From assembly GCF_037975245.1 (NCBI RefSeq), contig NC_092575.1:17885810-17949809 (forward strand): a stretch of 64,000 nucleotides of DNA, given 5' to 3'. The DNA comes from Apostichopus japonicus (taxonomy: Eukaryota; Echinodermata; Holothuroidea; Aspidochirotida; Stichopodidae). This document shows positions 1 to 12,900 of the stretch, one piece after another. Position 1 is the first letter of the stretch. Each line of letters starts with the position of its first letter. Below the pieces are notes generated by a model. It saw only the letters and a program-made list of their open reading frames with translations, did no database searches and had not been told where the DNA came from. A program made the position numbers and the translations under genes.

Positions 1-58
1 AACATATTTAATTTTATACATAGCTTACAAAAATTAGCACACCCCACTCCCCCCCCAT
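1..58. repeat. Dispersed repeat, copy 1
   Basis: The sequence from AACATATTTAATTTTATA through the following C-rich tract recurs at 5198-5276 with a few changes, including an inserted TGGGGGGTAATATTTTT-like stretch. The window begins inside or at the edge of it. Confidence 0.7.
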
Positions 59-670
59 GCTTTTATAATGAAGGATATCATCCTGTAGTGATTACTGATT
101 GCAACAAATGCATGCTTCAAAGGATATACCCAATGTAACAAGATTTATACATGAGCTGTAGAGGATATGCTTGTGTTAGAATTCCATGTTTAAAAGGATA
201 GTGCCCCTTGGTATTGAGTCCATGCCTTGAAGTATCATGCTGTGTAATGGGTGCATACTTGAGAGGATAGTACCGCTTTGTATCGAGTCAATGCTTTTAA
301 AGGATACGTGTGCTTAAGAAGTCCATGATGCTTTAAAGCATACAGGACTCAGTGTAACAAGTCCTTCATTTAAAGGATATCCCTTTGTCGAGTCCATGCT
401 TTTAAAGGATACATGTGCTTATGAAGTCCATGATGCTTTGAAGCATACAGGGCTCAGTGTAACAAGTCCTTCATTTAAAGGATATCCCTTTGTCATAAGT
501 CCATGCCTTTAAAGGATATGTGTGCTTAAGAAGTCCATGATGCTTTAAAGCATACGGAGCTCAGTGTAACAAGTCCTTCATTTAAAGGATATCTCTTTGT
601 CATAAGTCCATGCCTTTAAAGGATACTGCTGTGTATGTAACTAGTAGTTTAAAGGATACCCTTATAGATA
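1..670. repeat. Degenerate AAAGGATA-motif repeat with about 106-bp tandem unit
   Basis: The motif TTTAAAGGATA recurs every 50-60 bp. Between about 295 and 625 a longer unit of about 106 bp is repeated three times (markers GTGTGCTTAAG at 308, about 413 and 520). No coding potential is seen in 1-1577; the region is presumably an RPUSD4 intron. Confidence 0.8.
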
Positions 671-1579
671 ACAAGTGCATTTATAATAAAAGTTCAAAAT
701 GAAAATGATGGAAAGAGAAGTTTGTTGCCAGAGAGAGGAGGAATTGGGCCGGGAATGACACATAGTACAGTATTTTGAAAGCATTTGAAAGTTCATGCTG
801 TTTAGGGAGAAAGGGGAGATTGTGGTCCTTAAAGTGACAGTAAAATCTTGCCATCTATAGTGGTGTTAACGTGGGGTTTATCCATGATAGTGAGACACTG
901 GCTGCATCGCATTTCACAGAATCAATTACCATCGAACAGAACGTTTTGCTTGTTTCATTCGTTCCAGAGTCTTCATTCAAAATCCCATTTAATGTGCACT
1001 ACCCATCATATACAAGGTGTAAAATGTGAAAACTAAATATGACAATATTGTGTGATATTGTGTCATGGATTCGCCATAGTTCCATGTCGTCGTGAGTCAA
1101 GGATTGACTCTAACCAAGACTACAACATTTTTAAACACGACAACTTGGCGGCAACATGAAAGTTAAGTGTCTTTAATCACTTTGATCTCTTTTGCACCAA
1201 AAAATAATAATAATGAAGTTTTGGAAATTACACTCTTTGGAATAAACTGAGATGTAATATGGATCAAAGGAGGTTCAGACCTCGTGCTCAGCACTAAATT
1301 TATGATGTCAACACACCTCAGAGTTGACCTATAATCGGCATCGACCTTATTATTTCTGTTGATATTTAATACATGTGTATTAATTTGACCGACAAAAGAA
1401 GTAGTAGGCATCAATATCAGAGCTTGCACATCACATGGCCTAGATGGTTTCTTGTCGTAAAGAAACCTCTAACCTCCTGTTCCTTTATCACGAGGATGGG
1501 ATTCGCACTTCCGAGCACAGATCAACTGCACAGATGTTCCACATCAATGGACCTTCTTTCAGTGTTGAAGATTGCGACT

Positions 1580-1667
1580 AATCTGTGATAGGAAAAGCGG
1601 CCTTAAAAGTGTCGGTTTCTTCTACCAGGTAGACCAGGTGTGACAAATAACATCAGTGCTTAATACT
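1580..1667 (+). pseudogene. Truncated duplicate of the RPUSD4 HRLD-exon acceptor
   Basis: A tandem copy of the intron end and first 32 or so bases of the next exon lies 88-113 bp upstream of it. It has its own acceptor (TTTCTTCTACCAG, exon start 1629) and would read [10 protein letters not shown] in frame, then meets TAA at 1661. There is no nearby donor, so it is probably a non-functional duplicate, but it is a plausible cryptic 3' splice site. Confidence 0.75.
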
Positions 1668-1741
1668 AATCTGTGATCTGAAAGTGGACCTAAGCGGAGT
1701 GTGGGCTTTAATAGTTATGCTATGTCTGTTTCTTCTATCAG

Positions 1742-1972
1742 GTGGACCGGGAGTGACAAATAACATCAGTGCTCTACTGCCCACCTTAGCGCATCTCCTG
1801 AGGAGTACACAGACAGTTGCCATGGAGACCCCATCTCTCCACCTCATCCACCGATTAGACAAAGAGACTACTGGTGTCATGATGCTCGCAAGGTCTGCCG
1901 TCACCGCGAGACAGTTGCATCAACAGTTTTTCCGCAGGGAAATGCAAAAAAAATACTGGGTCGTCACTGTCG
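1742..1972 (+). CDS. RPUSD4: RPUSD4 exon with catalytic HRLD motif
   Basis: The acceptor is TTTCTTCTATCAG and the donor is G|GTGAGT. The exon enters and leaves in phase 1. It reads [13 protein letters not shown] at the start and [16 protein letters not shown] in the middle, and ends in the family-typical KKYWVVTV. The preceding exon should end with a P-V-H-G-like sequence; no such exon was found in 1-1577. Confidence 0.88.
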
Positions 1973-4900
1973 GTGAGTCACCGCTCTTGTAGTTCCAGGT
2001 AGCCATATACGGTGTCTCCTATGAGGCAAATAATTACAAGACATAGGTCTTTGCGTGCAACTATCAATAGTCGTCCAAAGGATGGCTTTTAGGCACAAAT
2101 TTAATTGTGATATGTTGTAAACTGACAGACTGCTATCAATCCAGGTTATATTTCTATAGTACTCTTTAATTTTTTGATGAATGAACAGGTCTATAAACAT
2201 CTGAGGCTCATCAGTTAAAGTGCCTGCCTGGGGCTACTGAGTCTAGCACAGGGTCACAGGTCATTTCTTCAGATGCAACACAAGGCTGAATGGGAATACA
2301 TAAGAAGATGTTTTATTATATCCTCAAAAATGACATGTTTTACAAGAGAAAGTACAAATTTATTAAGTTCAAATGGTGTTGAATGTCGGCCATGTTTTAC
2401 TCTCTTATTAAAATGAAATTTCTTTGCTTCTGTATTTTTTTTCTTCAAAATTCATCATCATTTGGTCCATGGTTTCTATTAGAAAGTGAAAGGAAGCTTT
2501 ATAATCTATGGGTCTCATACAGACTCTGTCGTGAATAATTTTCTATTCTTTAAATGAAGTTATAAAAACGCCTTCATTTGTATCAGTTTTCTTTCTCTCT
2601 TGCCTTCATATAGTGTACCTAGGGAGTGGTTTGTTTGCTATGTTTACAATAAACTAACACCAGGGTTGGTGGGATATTTGCCCATCTCTGCGGGACACTA
2701 TCACCCAAAAGTCATTGTAAAATACCCTCATCTGTCATGAGTACTCAGTTTTCAGCCTCACAGGCAATAGTAGGAAGACCCCAGAACTACCAGCCATGTT
2801 GGCATGAAACTCAGCTAAGTTTTGCAAGCAGTCCCTGTGATTTTTTTGCTATTTTGCACTCAATCGGGTCACTCCACCATGTTTTAATCATGTTGTTAAG
2901 AACCTTCAAAATACATACAAATTTGACATTCTGAACATACTTGTAAAACTTGTAACTTGTGTTTACTTGTAAAACGGAACCGTGATCCTCATTAAATGCA
3001 CTATTTGGTCTAGTTTCAGTTTTTCACGGTCTGTTAATTTCCCCTTGTCTTGTCTTTTTGCCTGTCTGCTTGTGGTCAAGGTTTAATCCAGCAAAAGAAA
3101 GAAATCACACAACTGCATTTTAACTAAGAGTAGCTTCCTCCCATATCCCCCCCCCCCTCTCTCTTTCCCCTACCATGACGAAACTTTAATGAAAGGGTTC
3201 ATAAGAAAAAAATTTGGAAATGTTTTTGGGAAATTGAGAAAGAACAGTAGAATTAGAATTTATAAGATAATGGAAAGAGACAAAGTCAAATACATTCTGC
3301 TCGACAAAGCAGAGCGGGGCTCCCTAATTCCTCTTTGGGCTGAAGCCCCCTACCCCCCACCCCCTGGTTGTGGTTATAACTACATTTCATACATCTTTCA
3401 TGACAGTCAAATTGTCCGAAGTAAACTTTAGTCTGGTTGTGTCTGTTTTGCTGAGCAGGTGTTCCAGACCCTTGTGAGGGTGTCATCGACATTCCTCTGA
3501 TTGATAAGGAAGTGGCTGGAAAGAACCGCATGACGGTCAATCCAGAGGTGGGTCAGCAGTACGCCGATGTCTTGGGCCCCGGGAAGAAGCGTAGCCGGGG
3601 GCTGACGGCTGTCACAAACTTTCGGGTCATTTCGGAAAACGGCACGGCGGCGCTGGTTGAGCTCATGCCAGAGACGGGTGAGTTTTACCGATCGAGGCCG
3701 TTTTCATAACACGGTCAAAGATTGAGCTGTGAAGAGGGCTGAAAAGAAGAGGAGAGAAAGATTTCATGGCATTCAATCTCTGATCAGGTGGATAAGCAAA
3801 AAATTATTCCAAGTTGACTTCACTTTTTGGTCTCGATGCTTTGGCATGCAGTCAAGTTTGTGTGCGTGTGGGCGTGTGTTTGTGTGTATGTGACGCCCTA
3901 GCTTATAAACAGGGAATCTAAAGAAGTAAATATGTGATTGATGTCATACTTGGTGTATATTTTGTCATGGTCAGTAGATGATCCCTATTGGTTGTGGTGG
4001 GGCTACTGTGAAGTTCATAAAACATCAATATTTTATCATTAATATTCATGAAGGGGAGGAGCTAAGTTCAAATCTTCTAGATTATGCTTGTAAACAGGAT
4101 ATCTCAAGAAGGAAACACAGGACTGATGTTAAACTTGGTACATATGTAGGCCATGGTCATTGGATGATGCTTATTGTTTTTGGTGCTCTTATTATGCATA
4201 TTAATGAGCGGACGGGCTAAATGTAAATAGGTTCTAATTGCAATATGTTTTGAACGGTTTGTCCAATATGTCTCATATTAGGTATGGAGGTGTTATTTAG
4301 TAATAGGTGCAAGTTGATGTAATGATAGAATCTTATCTCATTAACATTCATGATGGGTGTGGCAGCATTTTAATTGGCTAGAAATAGCTTGTAAACACTT
4401 TTATCTAAAGAATGGAGTGTTTTTGTGCATGTTACATGAGTTAGGTAGGTAGCTGATCTAGACTAGATGAATGCTATTACATTTGGTGCTTTTAAATATG
4501 CATATTAATGAGTGGACAGGGCTAAATTTTCAAGAGTGTAATACCTTTGGAGCAGCATGTCGTACTTTTTTAATATGTGGTATGAAGATGTTAGTGGGTA
4601 AAGCACTTCATCCTTTGATATTTATGGAGCTTGTGGATCTCCACTTTGACCTATGACCTCGCCCTCATCAGTTACAGACATTATTTCCCATTTCTTCACT
4701 TATCATGTGGGTCACTTCCCTGATCCATGACATTGTGCAGCTTGGTTTTTCGTTGATCAAAGCTGAAACTCCATTTAAGAAGTATTTTACGGGGAGCAGA
4801 TCCTGTAGATGAAATAACACAGTTTGTTATATACAATGTCACTAAATAGTATGCCCAATTTAGCTTTATACTATGAATATACTTGGATAATACAATGTAA

Positions 4901-7799
4901 GTGTATAGATACATGCTAATGAGATCCTAAAATTGACCCCATGCATTAATGAATATTCATGCATGTATCTGCTTTGATACTATGTCATTAAATAGACTCT
5001 GTCAAACGCGTTTACTGATTCCTGGTACCTTCCTTTACACGTTTGTTGCCTCAATAGTACAGTAGACAGATAACCCCTCTTCGTTTTGGTGTGCACAAGT
5101 TCAGGAATGTTAACATGTATGACTTACCCTCACTATGAATATGTTTGGGCATCGGAACCATATTAAACGATTTTGTTCATCCGTTAATTTCCTCCTCCCA
5201 ACATATTTAATTTTATACCTAGCTTACAAAAATGGGGGGTAATATTTTTGCACTCCCCCACCCTCCCCCCCAACACTATTTTGGATTGCAGCCAATGAAT
5301 TGAGTATCAAATGGAGTGTTAGCTCAATTGGAGTGTTAGCTCAGTGGTTAACGCCAGTGCCCTCCAATCATAAGGTTCCAAGTTTGAGTCACTCCAAGAT
5401 AACTGTATGTAATCTACTTACAGAGTTGTTAACAATTGACAATTCATAATCATGGACGTTAAATACGAATCTAAGAGACTGACTTCGGTCAGCTTGCAGC
5501 TTTGATAAGCCAATGCGGCTTCTTCACGAGTTCCTGCTTGCAGGAGGATCTAATATACATGCATACATACAATCATGCTGACTTTTATGACAAACAAATT
5601 ATGGCTTCATTTTTCAATTACAATGACTACAAAGTCAAAGTACAGACTATCAGACTTGTTTACTCAAAAAATCTTAGAAGTTTTAACAGATCTCTGTTAC
5701 AATAGGTTTTTTATTTATTATTTCCTTAACTGAGATTTCTAAACCTTTTAATACTGAATGTATTTTCTATCAATTGCTTTTTAGTTTGTTTAGCTATTTT
5801 TAAAGGACTCTTTGTCAGAGGTGTTTAGGCATTTTCTCTTATAGTTATTGCTTTAATTGTCCCTTGGGATCTATGTGGTTACAGTAGGTGTGATATTGAC
5901 GACTGCATTAACCGCAATCAATGTTAGCCGACATTTTGTTGTTGCTATCACAATACCTAAACTCAAGTATTAAGATGTTGTTATGGTTACGACAGGGAAC
6001 GCCTTTATTTCTGGCATTCGAAACTGATTCATAAATATCTCAAGGAATCCCATCGAGATGTGCGATACATTTATGGCAGATAAAAGTTCCTACACTTGAG
6101 AAGGGAAATCAAAAAGGAAAACACCTGCTTTGAGTAGATTTTGTGTGCTTTTGCTCTAAAATGTTGATTATAATGCATGTTGCCTAAGTGTGTTGCTCCC
6201 CACCATAGAATAACACAGAAGAGGCATGTACAGTTCAGACCGCAATTGTTCACTCATTAACACTTGGTCTGTGGTCCTGAGGTCGTTGAAGTGGACTCCC
6301 ATGTTGGGGTCCTTCCCATGGGAATATTTTTATTTGTACGTTAAATGGTGTGTTCTGCCACGTATTAAGGATATAAGAATTAGGCCGTCCACACTCAAGG
6401 TTATGTTGATTGCTTTCTGACAGGTGCACCTCCTGCCAAATAATTTCTCTGAATTTTTATCAATAAGAGAAAACTTGGATAAAGGCCAGTATTTGATTCA
6501 CAGTCATCACATAGTTAGGGTTTCAGAGAGCTTCTGTGAGCTTCATAACCGTTGCTGGTATTTACTTTAATGATTGGCTAGAATTCGCTGTTCCACAGTA
6601 CACAGAGAATTCGCCGTCCTGGTAAGGGTGTTTTCCAGACCTGGAGATGGCCGGTTATTTACCCCCAGAGTACTATAGCATTGAAATTCTCTGAATTGCG
6701 TTATTATTCATTGTGAAAACCATTTCGTATAGTCTCCATCTATAGCTGACACAACAGATTCAGAGTTGCCGCCTGATAAACATCCGTCAAATTGTATAAA
6801 TCAGCTGCATTCATCTGTGTGATTATTATCATAATTCTGGAGAAGAGGAACCGGATTCCCATTGATGGCCCGTAGAGTTTCCCCTCCCAGTACCCTTCCA
6901 CTGAATTTTGGGCGGTCCCCCACTCAGGACGATGGGACGATTGTTAAAATGTTTGCCCTGGGTTCATGGATTTCTATGGATCATATTAATATATGTTAAA
7001 CCAATCTTGTAGAGATATGATCGCCATTTAGTGATATGACAAAACGTGAAAAGAGCCGCGCTGCATTCCTACACCGAATTGGATGTTTTGGCATCAGGTT
7101 CATCCAAGCATACATGCGCTCGAAATAGAAAACAGAGAATCTATGTGTACCGTTTGCCCCTTTTGTACACTGGAACCTTTTAATTAAAATTTTGAATGAT
7201 GAAATAGCTGTCAAAAATTGAATTGTCATATTTATCAAAGAAACGTGATTTGTGTTGTGCTTATCGCTATTGTTGATCGACGGGTCGTTAAAGCATCGTC
7301 AAAGTTTCTTAATTGAAATCCTGGTACCCTTCTGTGCCTACCTCAAAGCCCCGACGAAAAAAAAAAAAAAAACAATTTGGGAGTTGTGTCACTGACACAG
7401 ACAAGCGTAGTACTCTAAGTCACAGACAGGCGTAGTTCTCTAAGTCACAGACAGTCATTGTACTCTACAGTAAGTCACAGACAGTCATAGTACTCTAAGT
7501 CACAGACAGTCATTGTACTCTAAGTCACAGACAGTCATAGTGCTCTAAGTCACAGGCAGTCATAGTACTCTAAGTCACAGACAGTCATAGTACTCTAAGT
7601 CACAGACAGTCGTAATACTCTAAGCCACAGACAGTTGTAGAACCTAAGTCACAGACAGGCGTGTACTCTAAGTTACAGTCAGTCGCAGTACTCTAAGTCA
7701 CAGACAGTCGCAGTTTTATAAGTCACAGACAGTGGTAGTTCTCTAAAGTCCTCGATACTGTCCTCGATATATATCTATCTATATATATATCTATCTATA

Positions 7800-7886
<87 letters not shown>

Positions 7887-7968
7887 ATATATTTATATAT
7901 CTATATATATATCTATATATATGAATATAGAGAGGTCGAAAACTAGGTTGACCTCCCTCTCTCCACAC

Positions 7969-8042
<74 letters not shown>

Positions 8043-9958
8043 GTATATATATATATCTTATATATATATATTATATTATTATATTTTTGTCTCACATATT
8101 TGACTTACCAGTCCATGTCTAGCTCCCCTGACCACTCAATTAGTTTACTTTTAATTAAAGTTTGTTTGATCACTATTTATTTTATCGCTTCAATTGTATT
8201 GATGCATACAGTGAGTGTGTATTGTATCTACCTGTTTGTCAGGTGATCAATCTTGACCTGCGAAATTACAAGGATTTAAAAGAGAAAAAATGCAAAAAGG
8301 AGGGTGTTTTTTTTTAAATTGATTGAATTTTTCAGCACAAACTACTCCTTACTGTTTGTTTTAAACAATATTTGAGAGTATTCAATATCTTACAGAAAAT
8401 CAGTCGAATGTGTCGAAAAGATGATAATAAAAAAGAGAATTTAAAAGAACAGAATGTCAACTAAGTGTGGGCGTAAAAGCAGCTCAAATATATTTCCTGT
8501 ATGAGCTCATTGGAATAAAAAGATTTGGGGCAAAGGTTGTTACTTGTCAGCAAGATCAGAACTTTGATTGGACAAATAGTAATAATAATACTGAATGAAC
8601 TTGTTAGACCTCACCCTCTGTGAAAAAAATGTTTGAAAACTTCTATGCAATTTCTTTGGGCATAAATTCACACTTTGGAGGCAACTCCTGGTGACCCATT
8701 ATTGCTGCAAAATCTTCGTTTTCTCTACTTTCCACTCTTGAAGACCGAACAAAAAAGAGAAGAAGAAAGATATATACCAGTATAAAGACTCCATAAATGA
8801 TTTCTGTGTTTAACTATCTCTCTCTCCTTCACTGTAGGTGAGAAACATCAGCTTAGAGTGCACATGTCCCAGGGTATGGGGTATCCTAAATGATTTCTGT
8901 GTTTAACTGTCTCTCTCTCTCGTTCACTGTAGGTGTGAAACATCAGCTTCGAGTGCACATGTCCCAGGGTATGGGGTATCCTAAATGATTTCTGTGTTTA
9001 ACTGTCTCTCTCTCTCGTTCACTGTAGGTGTGAAACATCAGCTTCGAGTGCACATGTCCCAGGGTATGGGGTATCCTAAATGATTTCTGTGTTTAACTGT
9101 CTCTCTCTCTCGTTCACTGTAGGTGTGAAACATCAGCTTCGAGTGCACATGTCCCAGGGTATGGGATGTCCAATCCTAGGTGACCACAAGTATTTCCACC
9201 ACCACAAATTGGCACCTCAGGTGAGTAAATACTAAGCTAAATGATTGTCATCAATTCACGACTCCCATTCTTTAAGAGTGGCACAAACCATCAAACAAAA
9301 GTCAATATTGAACTGTGGCCAGTGGACTTAGCCTGCCAAGATTCAACGTGCGACAGTATCAGCACTCAATCATCTATAGATTAGACTGAATCCCACCGTT
9401 TGGGTTGAAGATTTGTGTGATGACAGGGCTGCCTGCATGGGGGAGGGGGGGGCTATGGTGTAGTTTATATTGCCTATATTTAACTCTTTGCTGCGCCATT
9501 GTGTAGTCATGTGACCCAGAATGGACAGGTCGATGGGTTTGATGTCCGAAACCAAATTGGAAAGAATCCAAACCCTTTTTTTCCTTCAATAAAAAGAAAT
9601 AATTATCTCCTTAGTGTTTTGGTACATTTTTTTCTCATTTGGCATCTAGTCTTTATTTTATCGACTACTTATTGCATCATCCGATAACATCATACCTTTT
9701 TTTTTTCATTTATTTCGTCTATACATAAGAACAATAGAACAAAGTGGTATAGTATTAACAGGACACTAGAAAAACAATAGTAGTTATATCGAGCTAGCGA
9801 CCAAAAAAAAAACAAACAAAAAAACCAAAAAAAAACAAAGAAAGAAGGTAACAATAAAGAGCAGAGATAAATAAACATGAGATAATCAATACTCAGTCAG
9901 CGTAGTTTTCAATACCTCTGAGTGTCATTCAAAGGCAGAGAGCCACACTTATTTTATG

Positions 9959-9989
<31 letters not shown>

Positions 9990-12900
9990 TTACTTTTTAA
10001 ATGATGTTTTTGATAAAATGTATATGAGAGGCTTGATTCTTATTGGAGAACTACATTAGGCTTCAAACCTGATGAAAAGTACATTGGAAGGGAGAAAATT
10101 TGTTAATATATGAACAGGTTTTGTAAAGCTTTTCATGTTGCCCTTCCCTCAGTCAAAAGTTATATAATATGCAAATGAGAGAGAGAGGTGAAGAGAACCA
10201 AGATATGTTGAGTAACGACTGGTTTTGACTTTATCACTCCCTCAGTAGGGAGTTTTGAAATCAACAATTGCACCTCAGACAAGTTGACATGATGTCACTA
10301 ACCAAGTGTTTTCTGATTGGTTAGTTTGAAATGAACAGAATCCAAAGAAACCTATGTTTACTTTTAGCTCTGAGGTATGTCAAACAAAGCTACCAAGATC
10401 TACCTGGTCTAAAATCCCTTTTCATACATTCTGTAAGTAAATACTGGTCCATTTGCCTCACTACTGTAAGGTCATATAACAAGCCTGGTAATAATATGTA
10501 GATGTGATTGGATACCCCTCAGTGGAGTTCAGTCTACATATTAAAAGGGATTAGTGTCGTTCTGCAACAGTACCACTTGAATAACATCTAATTATCAAAG
10601 TGAACAGAGTTATGATGTAATCAACAGGTGACAGCGCTTTGTTTCCTTGACGATCTTCAAAATCTTCACCCTGGAAACTTGCCTTAAACCTCAAGTGCAG
10701 TTCTGTAGATGTTTGGTTCTTTATTAGTTCCAGTCTTGATTGTGACCTTTTGTGTCAGTGATTGTCTTGCAACTTTTTTCAGAACTTGTAAGTTTTCTGC
10801 GAATACATTGAAAGAGGTAGATATGCCAATTAGGAGACTGGTCGTGAGGCTTTTCCAAGTCCTTAAATGATTGGGAAAGTATTATAGTCAAAGTTTTGGT
10901 TACTTTTCATAACACAGGTTGGCGCGTCAATATTTATTTATCATTTATAAGTATTCTTCTTCCCACATACTGGAAGAGAAGGCCTTCCCAAGTTACATGT
11001 GGATTGAACTTACCTTTTGATTTTCCTGGGGCCCCCAGCCAGTCCTGGACTCACTCCCACTCCCTTTATAGCCATAAAGCACTATATATACTTGCAGAGA
11101 CATAATATGTCTTTGCTAAAAGTGTTCATAGGGAGCCCCTTGAACTTGGCAACCCCTTGACCATCATGGCCCTTGACCTTGGCAGCCCCTTAACCCTCGT
11201 GGCCCCTTGAACTTGGCAATCCTGGTTAACCCACAGGACCCCTTGAACTTGGCAGCACCTTGACCCTCATGACCCTTGACCTTGACAACCCATTACACCT
11301 CATGACCCCTTGACCTTGGCAGCCCCTTGAACTTGGCAGCCCCTTGACCCTCAGAGCACCTTGATCTTGGCAGCCTATTAACCCTCATGATGCCTTGAAC
11401 TTGGCACCCCTCAACTCCCTGGCCTTTAGCTTGGCAGCCCCTAAACCCTTGTGGCCCCTTGACCTTGGCAGCCCCTTAACCCACAGGGCCCCTTGAACTT
11501 GGCAGCCCCTTTGACCCTCACAGCCCCTTGACCTTGGCAGCCCATTAATCCTCATGACTCATTGACCTTGGCAGCCCCTTAACCCTCATGGGCCCCTTGA
11601 CCTTTGTGATGCTTTGATTTACAGGGCTTTATCTGTACTCTCATGCCCATGGAATAACCTGGCACTGTGCCCAGTGACTCGATCTGCATGTTACCAAACT
11701 TGATGTTTTCCTTTGTGATGCTTTGATCTACAGGGCTTTATCTGTACTTTCATTCCCATGGAATAACCTGGCACTGTGCCCAGTGACTCGATCTGCATGT
11801 TACCAAACTTGATGTTTTTGGGCAAAAGCTGGTTCCACAACGTCTGTGCAATAATAATAGTTATCTCATCTCCCTACAGTATATACATGTAATGTACAGG
11901 GACATGAGATACCAATTATACTTCACCCCACATCAGAAATGTGAGGATGTGTGTGTGTGTGTGAGCGAACAAAATAGTGTGTCACAAACTCCTCCTAGTC
12001 CTATCAAGTTCAAATTTATTGGGTAGGTGCCTGACCATGTAACCTTGTTCCTGCATGATTGATGATGTAATAGGTCTTACATCAGAGGTCAAAGGTCGAA
12101 AACCTAAAAATTTTTGTTTAGCCATTTTCTGCTTGTCAACATGAATGTTAAAGCATTAAAACACACGATATGTACAGAATGTACAGAATTTCGGTTCCAT
12201 GTTCAGAATAGTGTGGTGAGGTGTGCATAATTGAGTTTAGTACTGTGTGCAGAGCTATAGGGGTCACTCTAGGATAGAATATAGAATTAAAAGAGTGGAA
12301 TGATGTAAGCAGAGAGTAAACTTTTTTTGACTGGGAGCAAATGTGTACAGATTAGGTTTTGATGAAGGGCATTGTCAGTTTTTCATATTTTATAATTCAT
12401 AAAGAAAAGGGGAAGCAGACACTTTACATAACATGGCACCTTTTTCAATGTAGAATATATTCACCAAATACCAATTATGATAATTTCTTTTCATAGGCAG
12501 TGGTTGTATTATAACCTGTTGAGACACTCTGGCAACAGGCATGATATGCTTGACTGATGCTATAGAGTGCTTGAGTTTAATTTTCTAGCTTTTGTGATTT
12601 ATTCCTTTATTTGCTTTTATTATTATTGCTTCAAGATCATCTCTATAATTAGAACGGTACTGTGATTTGATTCCATATTTTACATTTCTGCGTTTTGACA
12701 TAAATTAACAAAGAGCTGAATTAGTCATTATAAAATATTACACATATTGGATGGGTTTTTAATTTTTTTGTGTGTTGTGTGACTGTCTTCAAAAGTACAA
12801 GTTTGTGCCTATAGGTGTGGGTGGTATCATTATATTTCTCTGGTTCATTGCCAGAGGCAAAAGGCATCTATGCGATGGTGATGGCGTGTGTCTGTGTTTG

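Larger units (their letters stand above)
3678..8793 (+). other. RPUSD4 intron filled with repeats
   Basis: Between the second and third visible exons. It carries the 135-165 bp degenerate tandem family, a tRNA-derived SINE, a 26-bp minisatellite and an AT microsatellite (listed separately). Between 5.6 and 7.3 kb I see only AT-rich unique DNA. Confidence 0.65.

Noticed and set aside
1373-1588. Missing upstream RPUSD4 exon (a frame with VVKKP)
   Set aside because: VVKKP recalls the family's V-x-K-P motif, but the following residues do not fit G-x-P-V-H-G and there is no donor in the required phase.
5330-5397. Functional tRNA gene
   Set aside because: The A box is good but the B box and stems depart from a cloverleaf, and a non-tRNA body follows; it is better read as a SINE head.
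7921-8246. Tyr-Ile-rich open frames
   Set aside because: They translate the AT microsatellite; the same applies at 61904-62236.
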